Below, in pieces: positions 32,626 through 44,209 of a stretch of 64,000 bases of DNA. A program made the position numbers and the translations under genes. The notes beneath the pieces are model-generated. The model did no database searches and was not told the origin of the DNA. It saw only the letters and a program-made list of their open reading frames with translations. Positions within the stretch are counted from its first letter, which is position 1. Every line of letters begins with the position of its first letter. Source of the stretch: Sporothrix humicola (Eukaryota > Ascomycota > Sordariomycetes > Ophiostomatales > Ophiostomataceae); NCBI GenBank assembly GCA_021396245.1, contig WNYE01000047.1:1-64000 (forward strand), read 5' to 3'.

Positions 32626-34584
32626 ATGGCCAAACGTAAACTGTCCATGACCGACGGTTCGCCGGAGAGCAGCAACGACAGCATCGACCCGGCGCCGACG
32701 TACCCGAAAAAGCGGGCGGCCATCGCCTGCACGGTCTGCCGACTCCGGAAATCACGATGCGACGGAGGCCGGCCTGCGTGTGGATTGTGCGCCGACTTGG
32801 GCGTCAAGTGCAACTATGCGCCGCCAACACTGGGCAACAGCCGGTCGACAGAACAGGCTGCACTCGAGAGAATCGAGACGGCCCTTCAAGGCCTCCAAGG
32901 ACTGCAGGGACTGCAGGGGCTGCAGGAACTCACAGGACTCCACGATACGCTCCAAAGTCTGCAAACACAGGTGGCCGGTCTCTCACAAAGAGTCAATCTG
33001 ATTGCAAACAAAGTGTTTGAACCGCCGCCAGTTCCACCTCCACCACCGCCGCCTCTCCAGCAAATTCCACCGCTTGCATCACCACACTTTCTGTCAAAAC
33101 CACTCGTCCGACCATCCCTCGAGTTCCTGCCGCCCATTGACAATCTGTCACTGCTCGGACTTCGACAGTCACAGGGCGAACTGAGCTGTCCACGACCAAA
33201 CTTGTTGACGTTCTGCTGCACGTCTTCTCTGAGAGCACCAAGCTGGGACGACACCGAGGCATTTTACGACGACGAGCTCAAGAATAGTGAGCTACTATCA
33301 CGAGCGACTGAACTGTCCCTTCTCCGAAGTGACGACATCAAAAATGGCGCCTCTGAGGGACATGGCCTCGACCTCTCAAAACAGACGACGCGATATCTCC
33401 AGCAGGGCTTCGTCGAGAGCTTCCTGAGATGGTACCCGATCTGGGATGTTCCCGAATCTTTGAGGTACATTGAAAAGGCCCGCGACTGTGGATTCGATGC
33501 GTCCGAGCCGGCGACCTGTGTGGCCATGCTGCTGTTTGCCATTGGCGCCATTGCCCAGGCCGGCGTCAAGGTGTCTCCGGCGTCGGGCGAGCTGCCGGGA
33601 ATCGACTACTTTGCGCGGGGTGTCTCCATTCTCGAGCAAAGACGCCCGACCGTCACCAAAGGCTTCTTGGCGCTCCAGTGCCGCTTCATGCAGGCCATCT
33701 ACTGCCAGCTGTGCTTTATGCCGCTGCAGGCCTGGAACAGCATCAGTACTGTGTCTAGAGACCTGATGCATGCTTTGTCGTCGAGTCTCCCGGCAAGACT
33801 CGATCCTTCAGAGAGAGCCTCCCTCCACCGCCTCTTTTGGGCCTGCTCGACCGTCCACCACGAGCTGGAAGCTGTCCTGATCATGCATCCGACGGGTATT
33901 CGGGCGTACCACGACTACGTCCCGCTGCCGTTGAGCGAGACGGACGACGCCTGCTTCTACTACTTCTTGGCCCAGATCAGCCTGAGGCAGCTCCTCTTCG
34001 AGACCCTCGACGTCGTCGGCTTCAAGCGCGGGCAGGTCAACCGCGCGCCCATTGTCACCGCCGAGATCCGCAAGTCCATCCGCGACTGGTACTGCCACCT
34101 GCCGCCGACACTGCGCTTTCCTCTGGAGAAGGCACCGCTCTTCGACACGAGGAAGGCATATTTACGCGCCCAATATCTTTCGCTGTTCGTCCTCCTTGGC
34201 TGGCCCTCAGTATTGGTCCTGTTTGAAATCGCCGACCTGGACGGACCGAATGCGCCGTCGCCCGCTGAACTGGAACGACTGAAAAGCGACGCCAAAGACT
34301 GTCTTGGCAAGTGTGCTTTGCTCCTCGAGTCGTCCGACGAGGTCCTATCACAACGGACGCTGGGAACACAGCTTGTACTGTGGTCATGCTATGCTTCGTT
34401 GATCGAGCTCATCCTGACGTACAACAACCCACTGTTTGCCTTTGCACCAGCTTCGACCGACGACCACGCTATCCGCTGTGGCTACGAGATCTTGTCTACG
34501 TGGAAACACTTGCCAATTGTCAGTCGAGGACTGGTCAGGGCCAAATATCTGATGGCGTCCGTTGGAATTCACGTTGATGACTGA
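32626..34584 (+). CDS. Zn2Cys6 transcription factor with (LQG)n coiled coil
   Basis: Intronless, 652 aa from the ATG at 32626 (MAKRKLSMTDG). The binuclear cluster CTVCRLRKSRC plus ACGLCADLGVKC has spacing C-x2-C-x6-C-x6-C-x2-C-x6-C. A Leu/Gln-rich helix follows, with LQG triplets encoded by a near-perfect 9-bp tandem repeat around 32,885-32,930, likely a dimerisation element. Next come a polyproline run (PPPVPPPPPPP) and the fungal-specific TF region, with RWYPIWDVPESL, a block of the middle-homology type. It is divergent from the dikinase and convergent with the NLR gene, with only 258 bp between stop codons, where the left copy of the island repeat lies. Confidence 0.9.
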   Translation: MAKRKLSMTDGSPESSNDSIDPAPTYPKKRAAIACTVCRLRKSRCDGGRPACGLCADLGVKCNYAPPTLGNSRSTEQAALERIETALQGLQGLQGLQGLQELTGLHDTLQSLQTQVAGLSQRVNLIANKVFEPPPVPPPPPPPLQQIPPLASPHFLSKPLVRPSLEFLPPIDNLSLLGLRQSQGELSCPRPNLLTFCCTSSLRAPSWDDTEAFYDDELKNSELLSRATELSLLRSDDIKNGASEGHGLDLSKQTTRYLQQGFVESFLRWYPIWDVPESLRYIEKARDCGFDASEPATCVAMLLFAIGAIAQAGVKVSPASGELPGIDYFARGVSILEQRRPTVTKGFLALQCRFMQAIYCQLCFMPLQAWNSISTVSRDLMHALSSSLPARLDPSERASLHRLFWACSTVHHELEAVLIMHPTGIRAYHDYVPLPLSETDDACFYYFLAQISLRQLLFETLDVVGFKRGQVNRAPIVTAEIRKSIRDWYCHLPPTLRFPLEKAPLFDTRKAYLRAQYLSLFVLLGWPSVLVLFEIADLDGPNAPSPAELERLKSDAKDCLGKCALLLESSDEVLSQRTLGTQLVLWSCYASLIELILTYNNPLFAFAPASTDDHAIRCGYEILSTWKHLPIVSRGLVRAKYLMASVGIHVDD

Positions 34585-34616
34585 CGCAATGTATTTACCC
34601 TAGCCGTAGCGATCAT

Positions 34617-34671
34617 GATGAATAAATTATGTGACACGAGAAACGTCCACTGTAAACGTCTATTCTATCTG
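34617..34671 (+). repeat. Left copy of a direct repeat flanking the NLR-protease-gasdermin island
   Basis: Shares with 45581-45635 the ordered blocks gat(g/a)aataaat, gagaa(a/c)cgtc, tgtaaacgtct and attctatctg, in the same orientation. This copy has an extra 10 bases (tatgtgacac) after the first block. It lies just beyond the stop of the Zn2Cys6 gene and outside the NLR 3' end. Confidence 0.6.
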
Positions 34672-34842
34672 AAATAGAAGGCAAAAACCGTCATCTTCTC
34701 CCCTACAACCCCCGGCCGTTTTTGGTGTCAGGAACAGGGACCGCACACGCTGACACCGGCACCGAGTACCCCATCACATGCTGCCGAAGCGTACAAAGTC
34801 TACAGCCGCGTACACAAGGTAATCCAAACCCACAGCCACTTA

Positions 34843-37800
34843 CTAGATACTGTAGCGTCCCCGGACCTCATCGGTCATCGCCTCGATGTCGGCGCCCTTG
34901 CCCAACAACAACTGCACCACAGCATCGTGCCCTCGCTCGGCGGCAAACGACAGCGGCGTTCGGCCATTTTTATCCTTCGCCTCGATGTTGGCGCCCTTGT
35001 TTAGCAACAGCTTCGCGACGGTATCGTGCCCTCGCTCGGCGGCAAACGACAGAGGCGTCCGGCCGTCTGCAGTCTTCGACTCGATGTCGTGGCCTCTTTC
35101 GAGAAGTAGCTGTGCGACACTTTCCAGTCCAAAATACGATGCCACCAAAAGACCCGTAAGACACTGAGGAGTAAGTTCGATTGTATTCCGACAATAGATA
35201 CTGGACCATATTGTATGACCTGGTGAGCTTATGTAACAAAGCATCAAAGCGTGAGGCATTATAGCGGAGCCGATTTCCATGTCGGCGTCATGGAAATGAA
35301 GGCCCCAGTTTTCGGCCGAATAATTCAAAAAGGCGCCGCGATTATCGTCGTAGCTAGAAACCCCTTTATCTTCGGAGTTGAACAAGTTGATATACAACAC
35401 GCACATCTCGGCAAGAACAGTGTGTGCATGACGGGCGGTGATGGAGTGTTGCCATCGTTTTTCTGGCGAAACCGCTGTTGATGATGATTTCATGAGGAAC
35501 TCCCGAGCTGTTGGGTGAAGGAAATGAACCCTGCCATCAAGAATGGAGATAAGCCATCCGCAACAAGATCGGAGACGCGTTCCAAAATCGATGTTGTCCT
35601 CTAAGTCGATGTCTTGAATGGACCGTAGCTTGTCGCTGACATTCACGGCAACGTTAATTTCCGAGAGAGTTAACGGCCGGGTTGCTGCCAGCATTATGCT
35701 GAAGACTTTCTTAGCCATTGAATGGTCGTTGGACTTGTCCAGAATTCGTTCGTATGCCTCAGTGACAGTTGCCGGTAGTGTTTGAAATGCCGCGTCGGCC
35801 CACTCCAATGTCTCAACCATATCGCCTCTTAAATAGTCGAACACAAGGTAAACCCAAAGGTGTGTGGGGTGCTCAACTTTAAGCAATCTCTCTTCTAACA
35901 TAGACTTAAACTCATCTGAAAGCTCCTGCTCTCTCGCCAGCTGTTCGACTTGGTAGGGGATGCCGCGTTTAACTTCTTGACTGATCGTTTCCGCCTCTTC
36001 CTCTCCCGATATGTGAATGGATGGGAAACCATTTGACAACTTCCGAAACATGCTTATAATAAATGGGTGTGGGCGCGTTGTGAAGAGAATCCTGAGTTTG
36101 GCATTTCCCGAGTTGTTGTTGATGAACAGACCTTCAACATCCCGTATGAAGGGCTCCAGCTCCGACTCTGCACATTCGTCTAAAGCATCCAGAACGACCA
36201 TGATAGGCCCGGCTTGTGGATCCCGCACAGCACCTTCAAAGATTTTCCAGAGCGAATCTTGGGCTCGAACCAAAGCTGATCCCATCATGGCGTACTGCTC
36301 CATGGTATGTTTAATCAATGCCGGTTTGTTGGTGAACAATTGGTGGAGTAGGGCACATAAAGCTTGGTGGACCATGTTCTGACTTTGGTCGTCGAAGAAA
36401 AAGTAACAGATAATAGCTGAGTGTTGCGGCAGCTCCCGGTCAACCAGGAACTTGGCCAGCACCGACTTTCCACACCCAGGGTCCGCGGTGACCAACAGTG
36501 AGCCCGACTCTTGCGCCAGCCACCTGTGGTAGTTGTCGTGTTTGAGAAACCACTGACACGTGCCTTGTGTAGCGCTTGGAACGCGGTCCTTGAGCTCCTC
36601 ATATGATGCTCCGTGGTAACGAAACAATTGAAGTCGCTCGTATTCTCGGTTTGATAATGTTTGCCGCACGGTGTCTTGTTGTACTTCCGTTGGTTTAGTA
36701 ACGGCGGCTGAATGCTGCGTAGAGACTGATAATAGCGCCCTTATCTCTTCGAATGCTTTAGTGGTCGTCTCGTCGAGAGCCCCAAGCTCTAACCTTGCTG
36801 CCAACTCATCGATCTGGGTCAAATCTTTGTTGACCATATCCTCGCGCGCCTTGATTTTGTACATCTTTTCTTGGTACTCTATCGATGAAAATAAACCTCG
36901 AACATACTTTTTGATGCGGCTCTGATGGAGATGCAAGAAGCTTCGGAGTTGGAACTCGAGAATATCTTGGTACAGGTCCACAATGCGGTTGCTGGCTTCT
37001 GACATCGCCATATCGGCGGCGCTGGCATTCTGGCCGAGCTGATGTAGTAAAGGCTCCAGCGCCACATAATAACGCATGCGAGTGGTGACATAATAAAGTC
37101 CATCACGGTAGGCTTCGATTGCAGTTGCGGGTTCCACGAGGCATGGGAGATTCAGGCTGACACTGGACCATGCGATGGAGGCTTGTGGTGAAGCCTGGAC
37201 GGCGTCGCTGAACCAGTCTTCGGCCCACTGCAATAGCTTTGCGGCCTGCGTCATCTGGCCGCGGGCGAGCTTGTCTCTCGTCTCCCGAATTCCGCGTAGC
37301 CCCTCTTCGATCACTCTGTTAAGTTGGGCTTGGCGTAATGCACTGTCGCGTCCCCGGGTCTTGGAAACAAACTCTATAATGTTGGTTAGTTAATGTTTAT
37401 AGCATACGTCTTAAAAGGATCAGTTAGTGATACATACTCTCCATATGCTCGTCGTGCATGAGCAGTTTCTCGTACTTGTTCACCAATTCTGCGTCTTTTC
37501 TGGCGAGGGCATCGTACGCGCGGTCCCAAAGTGACGGGGTCGCAGGCCAGTCTTGGCCATTGACAAGTGGGGCCAAGCTCTCTCCTGAGCGCTCTTCTTG
37601 GATGTCGTTGCTGCCCTGGTAAAAATCGACCAACGAACTTGCCGATTGGGTTTGTGGACTGTCCTCTATGCTGTCGTTCTGGACATTCTCAGTATGCTCC
37701 TCATTGTTGTCGTTGGCAATCAACTTCTGGTAGTCAGAGTGGGCAGCGTCGGACTTCCCAGTTCCTCCAGGGTCGATGGAGAGTCCGTCTTCGTCATCGT

Positions 37801-39663
37801 TGGAGGGCGGGGGTAGCGAGAGTAGTCGGATGACGAGAAACGTAATGGTTTGTAGATGGTCAGCGACGTGCTTTGCCATCCGCCTAGAACCGGTAAATTT
37901 GTCCGGACCTTCACCACCTGCGTCATCCTCTGCCTCTGTCTGTGCCTTTGCATCTTCTTTTGCAATGTCGTCCGAGACTGTCTTAGCCGGCGGCGATGCA
38001 GAGGGTGCAATTTCATCTTCGTCGGCAGAGAAGCAACACAGCGGGCAAATATTCTTGTCTCGACTTAGGAACAAGATGCTGTGACGGACCATGCTCTGTT
38101 GTCGATCCGGCGTGTATTTTGGGTGCTCTTTTTTCAAGTGTTCCAGGAAGTCGGCTTCGGAGGCGAATATGCCGGTTTTTTGCTGACCAGTTACGGGGTC
38201 GATGTCGAGGCTGCATACCCACGTAGGTGGCTTGTAGATCTCACGTGACCACTCGACTGAATGTTTCTCCATGTGTGTCTGCCAGTCAAAGGAGTGTGCA
38301 AAGCTCGCGATGTGTTTATTGTCACGGGCAGCATTGCGAGCACATTCTTGAAACAGGCACACATAGGGCTTCCAGTCTTCTTTCTGATGCTGTCTAGATG
38401 CGTCGTTAGCCAGATGAACGCCTTGTGTCCACCACTAAACGCACAATGTATACATACCTCCACTTTTCCGGCGTGGTGTACATTTCGGCTGGATAGTTCC
38501 CGAAGCACCAGTTGCAATCTGCAAACTTGGCATTGTCATGTAGGGTCTGAGCTGGAACATACACTGCAGTACCAGTAGCGATAGATGCTGTCGGTCGGCG
38601 GGGATGGCCCGAAGGCTGAACTGTTGGTTGATAGTTCCTTTTGAATTCGCCTTCAGAAAAAGCAGAGGACATCTCCGACGGCCGGATATTCCTTCGGGAT
38701 GTTGTATGGACAGGACGGCTCGTTGCTGCGTCCGGGTGTTGCTCTGGAGCACTCTCTGCGCCGACACCGTCGTGACTTTCCTCTATAGGCATCTCCCGGA
38801 GTCCTGTCAGTTTTGGACGCCAAGAACTCTGCGCTCGATGAGCGCCATGTACCGGCTGGTATTTGTTTTTCCGCGCCTCCAAGTACAAGACCGTCTCGTA
38901 CTTCTGTGTCATGGAAGTGCAGATGTGCTCAAGCAGCTTGGGGTTTGCCGCGGGATACAGAGCTTCCAGGACACCATATGCCAGCGCCTCAAAGTTCTTC
39001 AATCGATCGTCGCCAGTAACCAAATGGCTCCGAGACATGAGTTGTCTAGACGACGCCTGGCGTATCGCGGCGCCGAGCCGGTGCAGCCGATCGAGCGCAC
39101 CCTCAATCCCGAGAAAGGTTGCTTTCAGGACAGGCGACAGCTGTGGCACGTTGTCCTTCTCGACAAGGTGGACAACTCGGTCGATTTCCGAATCTGTCTT
39201 ACCGGCCAGCTCGTTGTCTTTGTTGACGGCCGGCTCGACATATTTCCTACTGACCAGTTCAGAGGCTGCAACATACCTGTTGTTAGCTTGGCTCTTGCAC
39301 AATGGGAATTTCTGCGGGTCAACATGATGTCAATCATCAATCATCAACCAACGTACCTTCGTTCAAGTTCCTCTTGGCTACAACTAGCTGCTGCACCACC
39401 AGGCTTTTAATTTCGGGGCTGTTCCGGAGCCTGTGGTCGAGGCTCAGTCTCTCCTGAGCGAAAACGCCGAGGTAGCCAAGCCATGATTCATATCTCTGCT
39501 GATAATCTGTCACCAGCCTCTGCGTTACTGGGACCTCTGTGCCCAGCTTGTCGGAAAGCTTCGAGAAGGAGTCCCAGCAATCCTGCGCGACGTCACTGAT
39601 TTGTAAAACTTGTACGGCAGTTGGTTGTGGAGCGTCTAGGGTTGGCCGAGTGTCTGACGCCAT
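34843..39663 (-). CDS. NLR-like STAND protein: zinc-finger-like N-terminal half, NACHT_N, NACHT, ankyrin repeats
   Basis: Four exons (39663-39357, 39265-38458, 38393-37438, 37373-34843; introns 91, 64 and 64 bp) give 1533 aa in consistent phase. Residues 1-200 resemble the helical N-terminal region of fungal C2H2-type proteins. Residues about 350-470 hold paired Cys/His (CNWC, CLFQEC, WQTHMEKH, HLKKEH, CPLCC), suggesting degenerate zinc fingers. From about 640 (LWDRAYDALARKD) a NACHT_N-type helical domain follows. NACHT has Walker A ADPGCGKS (about 990) and Walker B VVLDALDEC (about 1085). About three ankyrin units close the protein, two of them nearly identical (GRTPLSFAAERGHD). Fungal NLRs act as regulated switches in allorecognition and cell death. 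It is divergent from the subtilase gene. Confidence 0.85.
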
Positions 39664-40252
39664 GAGCACGAGTCGGTCCTGTTTCGGCGCGTCTTCTGAT
39701 GGCGAGGCTTCGCATGGACTTGACGATGGCGGCAAAAACAAATACTAGCGCAGTTAAGCTATTTCCGTTAGGCCTGGAATAAAGTCGAGAACAACAGATG
39801 CAAACTAGCAGTCAGACAAAGGACGCAATATTTTCAACGCCGTATTTCTCCCTCAGGATATCGACACGTACAGACAAACGAGTGCAATGCAGGGAGGGGT
39901 TGGACCGAACACGTGCTCCGAGAGAGGACCCCGCATCAAATCTCTGGCTCACATTTGCCGTTATGTGTGCAGTGCCTCTGGCCGCGAGCAGCCACTAACT
40001 CAAGACTGCGCCTCGTTGTAATCTGTGGTGGAAACTCGCATACTATGTTCTAGGAAAGGACAAGAAGCCGGCGAGATCAAAGGGCGATGTTGTCTTGACA
40101 GCACGTGACGTGCGGGGCACTAAATCTACGGTTCGGCCCCTCCCGGCTAGGCAAGTTGCTAAAGGATCCCAACTTCCTTCCTAAACCGTCACATCCGGAC
40201 CGACTCCACTACAAGTTCCACAATCTGTTATGTGTGACGGCCTTCGTCCAAC
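39664..40252. promoter_or_regulatory. Divergent promoter of the NLR and subtilase genes
   Basis: 589 bp between the two start codons. No coding exon was recognised. A shared promoter is consistent with coordinated expression of the two proteins. Confidence 0.4.
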
Positions 40253-43200
40253 ATGTTTTTGAACGACATCTTGGAGTGGCAAATCGTGGTTGCGCTCCGC
40301 AGCTACTTGTCACTCACCCTGACAGCGTCTCAGGAGGAACTCGGCGGCAGCGCGCTCAATGAGGCTGCCGTCTCGAATGGCAACGCCGGCGATGTCTTTG
40401 CGTATGAGTTAACGTGGCTCTTTGTCCGAATATGGCAATTTCTCCCACAAAAATCTCCACAACAGATGACAGACGCAGAGGCGGACGACTGCCGCAGAAA
40501 GCTTGCCAAGCTCGTGGCCCTCCTCGATTCTCTCGTACCCATGCACGGGCTCCCGAAGGTTGCTGATCCTTCACAATTACAATCAGGGCCCGGTTCGCGG
40601 TTCCAACATTTGTTCAGCAGCACAGAGTACAGCCGATTGTGGGCTCTTCTCGAACACCTTGACGCTACCACATCGCGGATCTTTTTGATCAATGGGCCTC
40701 TCAGTCCCGCATTCAACAAGCCAACGAACGACCTAATCACGGAAAACATCAGGACCGTGCAGGATGTCCACGTTATTTTCGATTTATTGTCAAGGGCACT
40801 GCCGGAGACATTGCCGGAGAACTCGACACCAGACATCGTTGACGTGGCTGGCGTTGGAGTCCTAGATGACAGCATCGGGGAATACGCGGCCGCCGCCTTT
40901 CATGCTATATTTAGCCAGCTGAACCGCTGCGATACAGCACACAATGCAATGCTGTATCTGCGGAGTCAACAAGATGGTCTTTCGACGCCGAAAGTACATC
41001 TCGACTTGTTTATCTCTCTATGCCCCCCACGTCGCGGCTGGCAAGAGCTCCAATGCGGTGAGCGCGAGTATGTTCATCATTTTCCCTTACAGCAAGTCTT
41101 CTCTTCCTTTGAGCGGCACCTTAAACTAACGGCTTGAACTCACAAAGACATCTCGAGCCTGACCCTCAAGGAGTTCCCAACCTCTGCCAGTTGATCATGG
41201 ACGCAAAAAAGATGGGCCTCATAATTCACGTGGTGGGCGGCGAAATACAAAACATGTCACAGATCCCTCTGCACCCACGCCATCCCCGTGATGCTCCAAG
41301 CAAGTCGCTACACTCTCTACTGTTAGGTGGCGTGTTCAAGCCGCTCGATATCGATCATCCGGACCCAAATCGGTTTACCAAGGCCCAGAAGAGAGAACTT
41401 GCCATGGATATCGCCAGCTCCCTTTCCCGTCTACTAGGCTCAGACTGGGTTGGCGACGGCTGGTGCTCCAAGGACTTATTTTTCCTGGGAAAGAAAACCG
41501 ACCAGGCCAGATCAAACACGCCATTTGGCCCATACATTACCTGTTCTGCCGGGGGCCCGCCGTTGGCCCAGATAGCCCCGTGGAAACCAAATTTGGGCGA
41601 TCCGTCCATCCTCCTCCTCCTCGCAAAGCTCCTGCTCGAGATTGATCTTGGAACAGACCTGGACGGTCGTATCGAGGAGGCATTGGAACTCGAGCCGGAC
41701 GACAATATTTACCTCCTCTTATTCGATATTTACGAGAAATACAAGTCGGATCTCAGCTACCGCGATGCCATTGAGTCCTGTCTCCAGTATCACATGACGC
41801 GGCAGGCGAAATACCAGCTAGGAGAGATTGCCGTGGCGCCAGGGCAATGGTCCGAGTGGGATAGGCGGTACATTCAAGGCGTGATCAAGAAACTCGCAGA
41901 TCCTAGCATATGTTCCCCCATGCCTGGTCCCAGACCTGGAAACAGACGCCCACAGGGTGGGTCACCAATGACTATGAGCCACATAAGCCCCCCTATCGCA
42001 GCAACCCAGCCGCTGGGCCTCGACAACTTGCGAGAGGTGGCACCGAGTGCAATGAGCAGGCAGAGCAGTGATTCTGGACTGGGAGCCTTGATAAAGGCTC
42101 CTACGTCTTCCGGCCCGCGCCAGCCTTCGATCGATGCCAGAATGGTTGACTTTCAGCCGCAGACGCCAACCCCTTCAAATTATGAGGCGGCTGAGGCAAA
42201 CCGTCCCACACATGCCAATGTCCGTGACACTCACCCCGAATCTGTCCCACGGATATTGCAGGAGCCCTTGGAGATCACCCCATTAAATGTGAGTGCGTGG
42301 ATTGACGGCGCAGAGAAATCCGTGGCGGAGCCCGACGATCCCTCGACTTCAAGGCCACGTTCCGAGCTAGAAATGACGGAAGAGGACGAAGTCGGCTTGG
42401 TCTTTGACGAAATGGAATTCCCTCGTTTTCACGAGCACCTACGAGAGTGAGAAATCCCTTTCTTGCCATTGATTGTTATTCGGTGCGCGATTGCAGACAT
42501 TGTTGCTCACACTCTAGTGCACAGGGAAGCTGAGAGGACCGAACAGTTTTGGGCCCATATGAGAGAATTTAACAAGAAGCATTTCCCACATGTCGACAAC
42601 AACACGGTCACCGGCAAGACTGACGTAGTCGGAATGGATGAGAAGCCCGTAAAGAGGCGCAGGGTCAAGATTGCCCTGATTGACACCGGGGTGGATGCCA
42701 GCGATCCCCTTGTAATGCCCGAAGTGGATCGTGGAAGGATCACGGGTCGTAGCTGGGTCGGGGAGGAGACCGATATCAGCGACTCTTGCGGCCACGGGAC
42801 ACATATTGTGCGGCTCGTGCTCAAGGTCAACAAGTCCGCAGACATTCTCATTGCCAAGGTTTCAAAAGACAAGTCCTTTTTGCCCAAAAACACGAAAAAC
42901 ATAGTCAATAACATAGTCGAGGTAAGATACCTTCAGCGAGAGGCTCAACGAGAGAAGGAGTTACGCCCCCAATGAGTTAAAACTTCCTGCTAACAGGACT
43001 GTTTACGACATGCAGGCGATCAAGTGGGCGGTCCAGAACGATGCAGACATCATATCGCTGTCGCTGGGCTTTAAACAGAAAATCGAGCTCATTGACGACG
43101 CCCTCGATGAGGCCATCAACCCCAAAATACCGGGCGCCCAGCCCAGACTCGTCTTTGCGGCGGCGGCCAACTGGGGTCTCAACAAGCCTCTGGCCTTCCC

Positions 43201-43636
43201 GGCCAATAGAAAGGGGGTCATTTGCGTCTACGCCACGACCGGCTACGGCTACATTACTGAAACCAACCCTCGGCAGGACAAATCCCTGAGAAATTTCCCG
43301 ATTGCGACTCTGGGGACTGTCATCGAGTCGGAATGGAAGAGGGAACCCGTGTGGCTCAAGGGGACATCTTTCGCAGCGCCGATCGCCGCCGCGGTCGCGG
43401 CCAACGTGCTCGACCTTGCGAGACAGCATCTGGACACCGAGATGCAGAGACAAATTGAGCGGTTCCGGGGCATGAAAGCAGTGCTCGCGCTCATGTGCGC
43501 AGAAGACGACAGCAGCCCATACAAATACTTTGCGCCGTGGCTGCTCTATCAGAAAACTGTTGACGGCAAGGAGATTCGCAGTAACCAGCAGATGATCGAA
43601 GCGATTAAGCGCGAGATTGAGAATCTCGAGTACTAG
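40253..43636 (+). CDS. DUF7580-like protein with C-terminal subtilisin (S8) domain, HET-Q2-like candidate
   Basis: Exons 40253-41067, 41148-42446, 42525-42921 and 43016-43636 (introns 80, 78 and 94 bp) give 1043 aa. Intron 1 uses the donor GA|GTATGT; a nearby GTGAGC donor would break the frame. The N-terminal 600 residues are helical and include a block (AMDIASSLSRLLGSDWVGDGW) like the fungal DUF7580 region. A low-complexity linker follows. The C-terminal S8 domain has all three catalytic residues: D758 in IALIDTGVD, H795 in GHGTHIV and S955 in GTSFAAPIAAA. No signal peptide, so cytosolic. In Podospora anserina, HET-Q2 is a subtilisin-like protease that cleaves the gasdermin-like HET-Q1; the next gene here is gasdermin-like. 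Confidence 0.85.
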
Positions 43637-44209
43637 TCGACTACTAGAAAGCGAGGGAAGGGGGCTTGCCGACCTCCGACGAGGGGGGGGGGGGGGGACT
43701 AGTTGGATTTCCCGGTAAACAGGAAAGTTGGGAATCTGATGTTGATGTGGATAAATGTATCGATATGCGCCGCCTGTATCAGCAAGCTACTTATTATCCA
43801 ACAGAAAAATATATCTAGTCCTAAGAGGCAAAAATGAATGTTGTATTCACGAGAAAAAAATGCGAGTGTAGCTCGAGATGCTTGGACGGGCCTTGACCAA
43901 TCACGATACTGTACTGAAAGCATCTGCAGGTGGGGGAGAAGCCTTGCTGGACAGGCTGATGAAGAACGAGGAGGGGCAACACACGGTTTCCTTGGTCGAG
44001 CTGTCTCTATTTTAACCTGCCCAGTAGAATGCGACCACGTTACGGCACATCAAATCATATCATTGGAGACGTTTGGAGGCGTCGTCAGGTCTCTAACAAG
44101 ATTCTAGCTGCGTGGCTGATATAATTGTACGTGACTGTCCACGTCGTAAAAACCACACACAAAACTACACGCAAAATTAAACGCAAAACTGCACGCCAAG
44201 TCGATCAGC
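43637..44209 (+). other. Spacer between subtilase and gasdermin-like genes
   Basis: 573 bp with a run of 15 G at 43683-43697 just after the protease stop. The last 60 bp before the gasdermin-like start carry short A/C-rich repeats (aaaact/cacgcaaaa). No coding exon was recognised. Confidence 0.45.
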
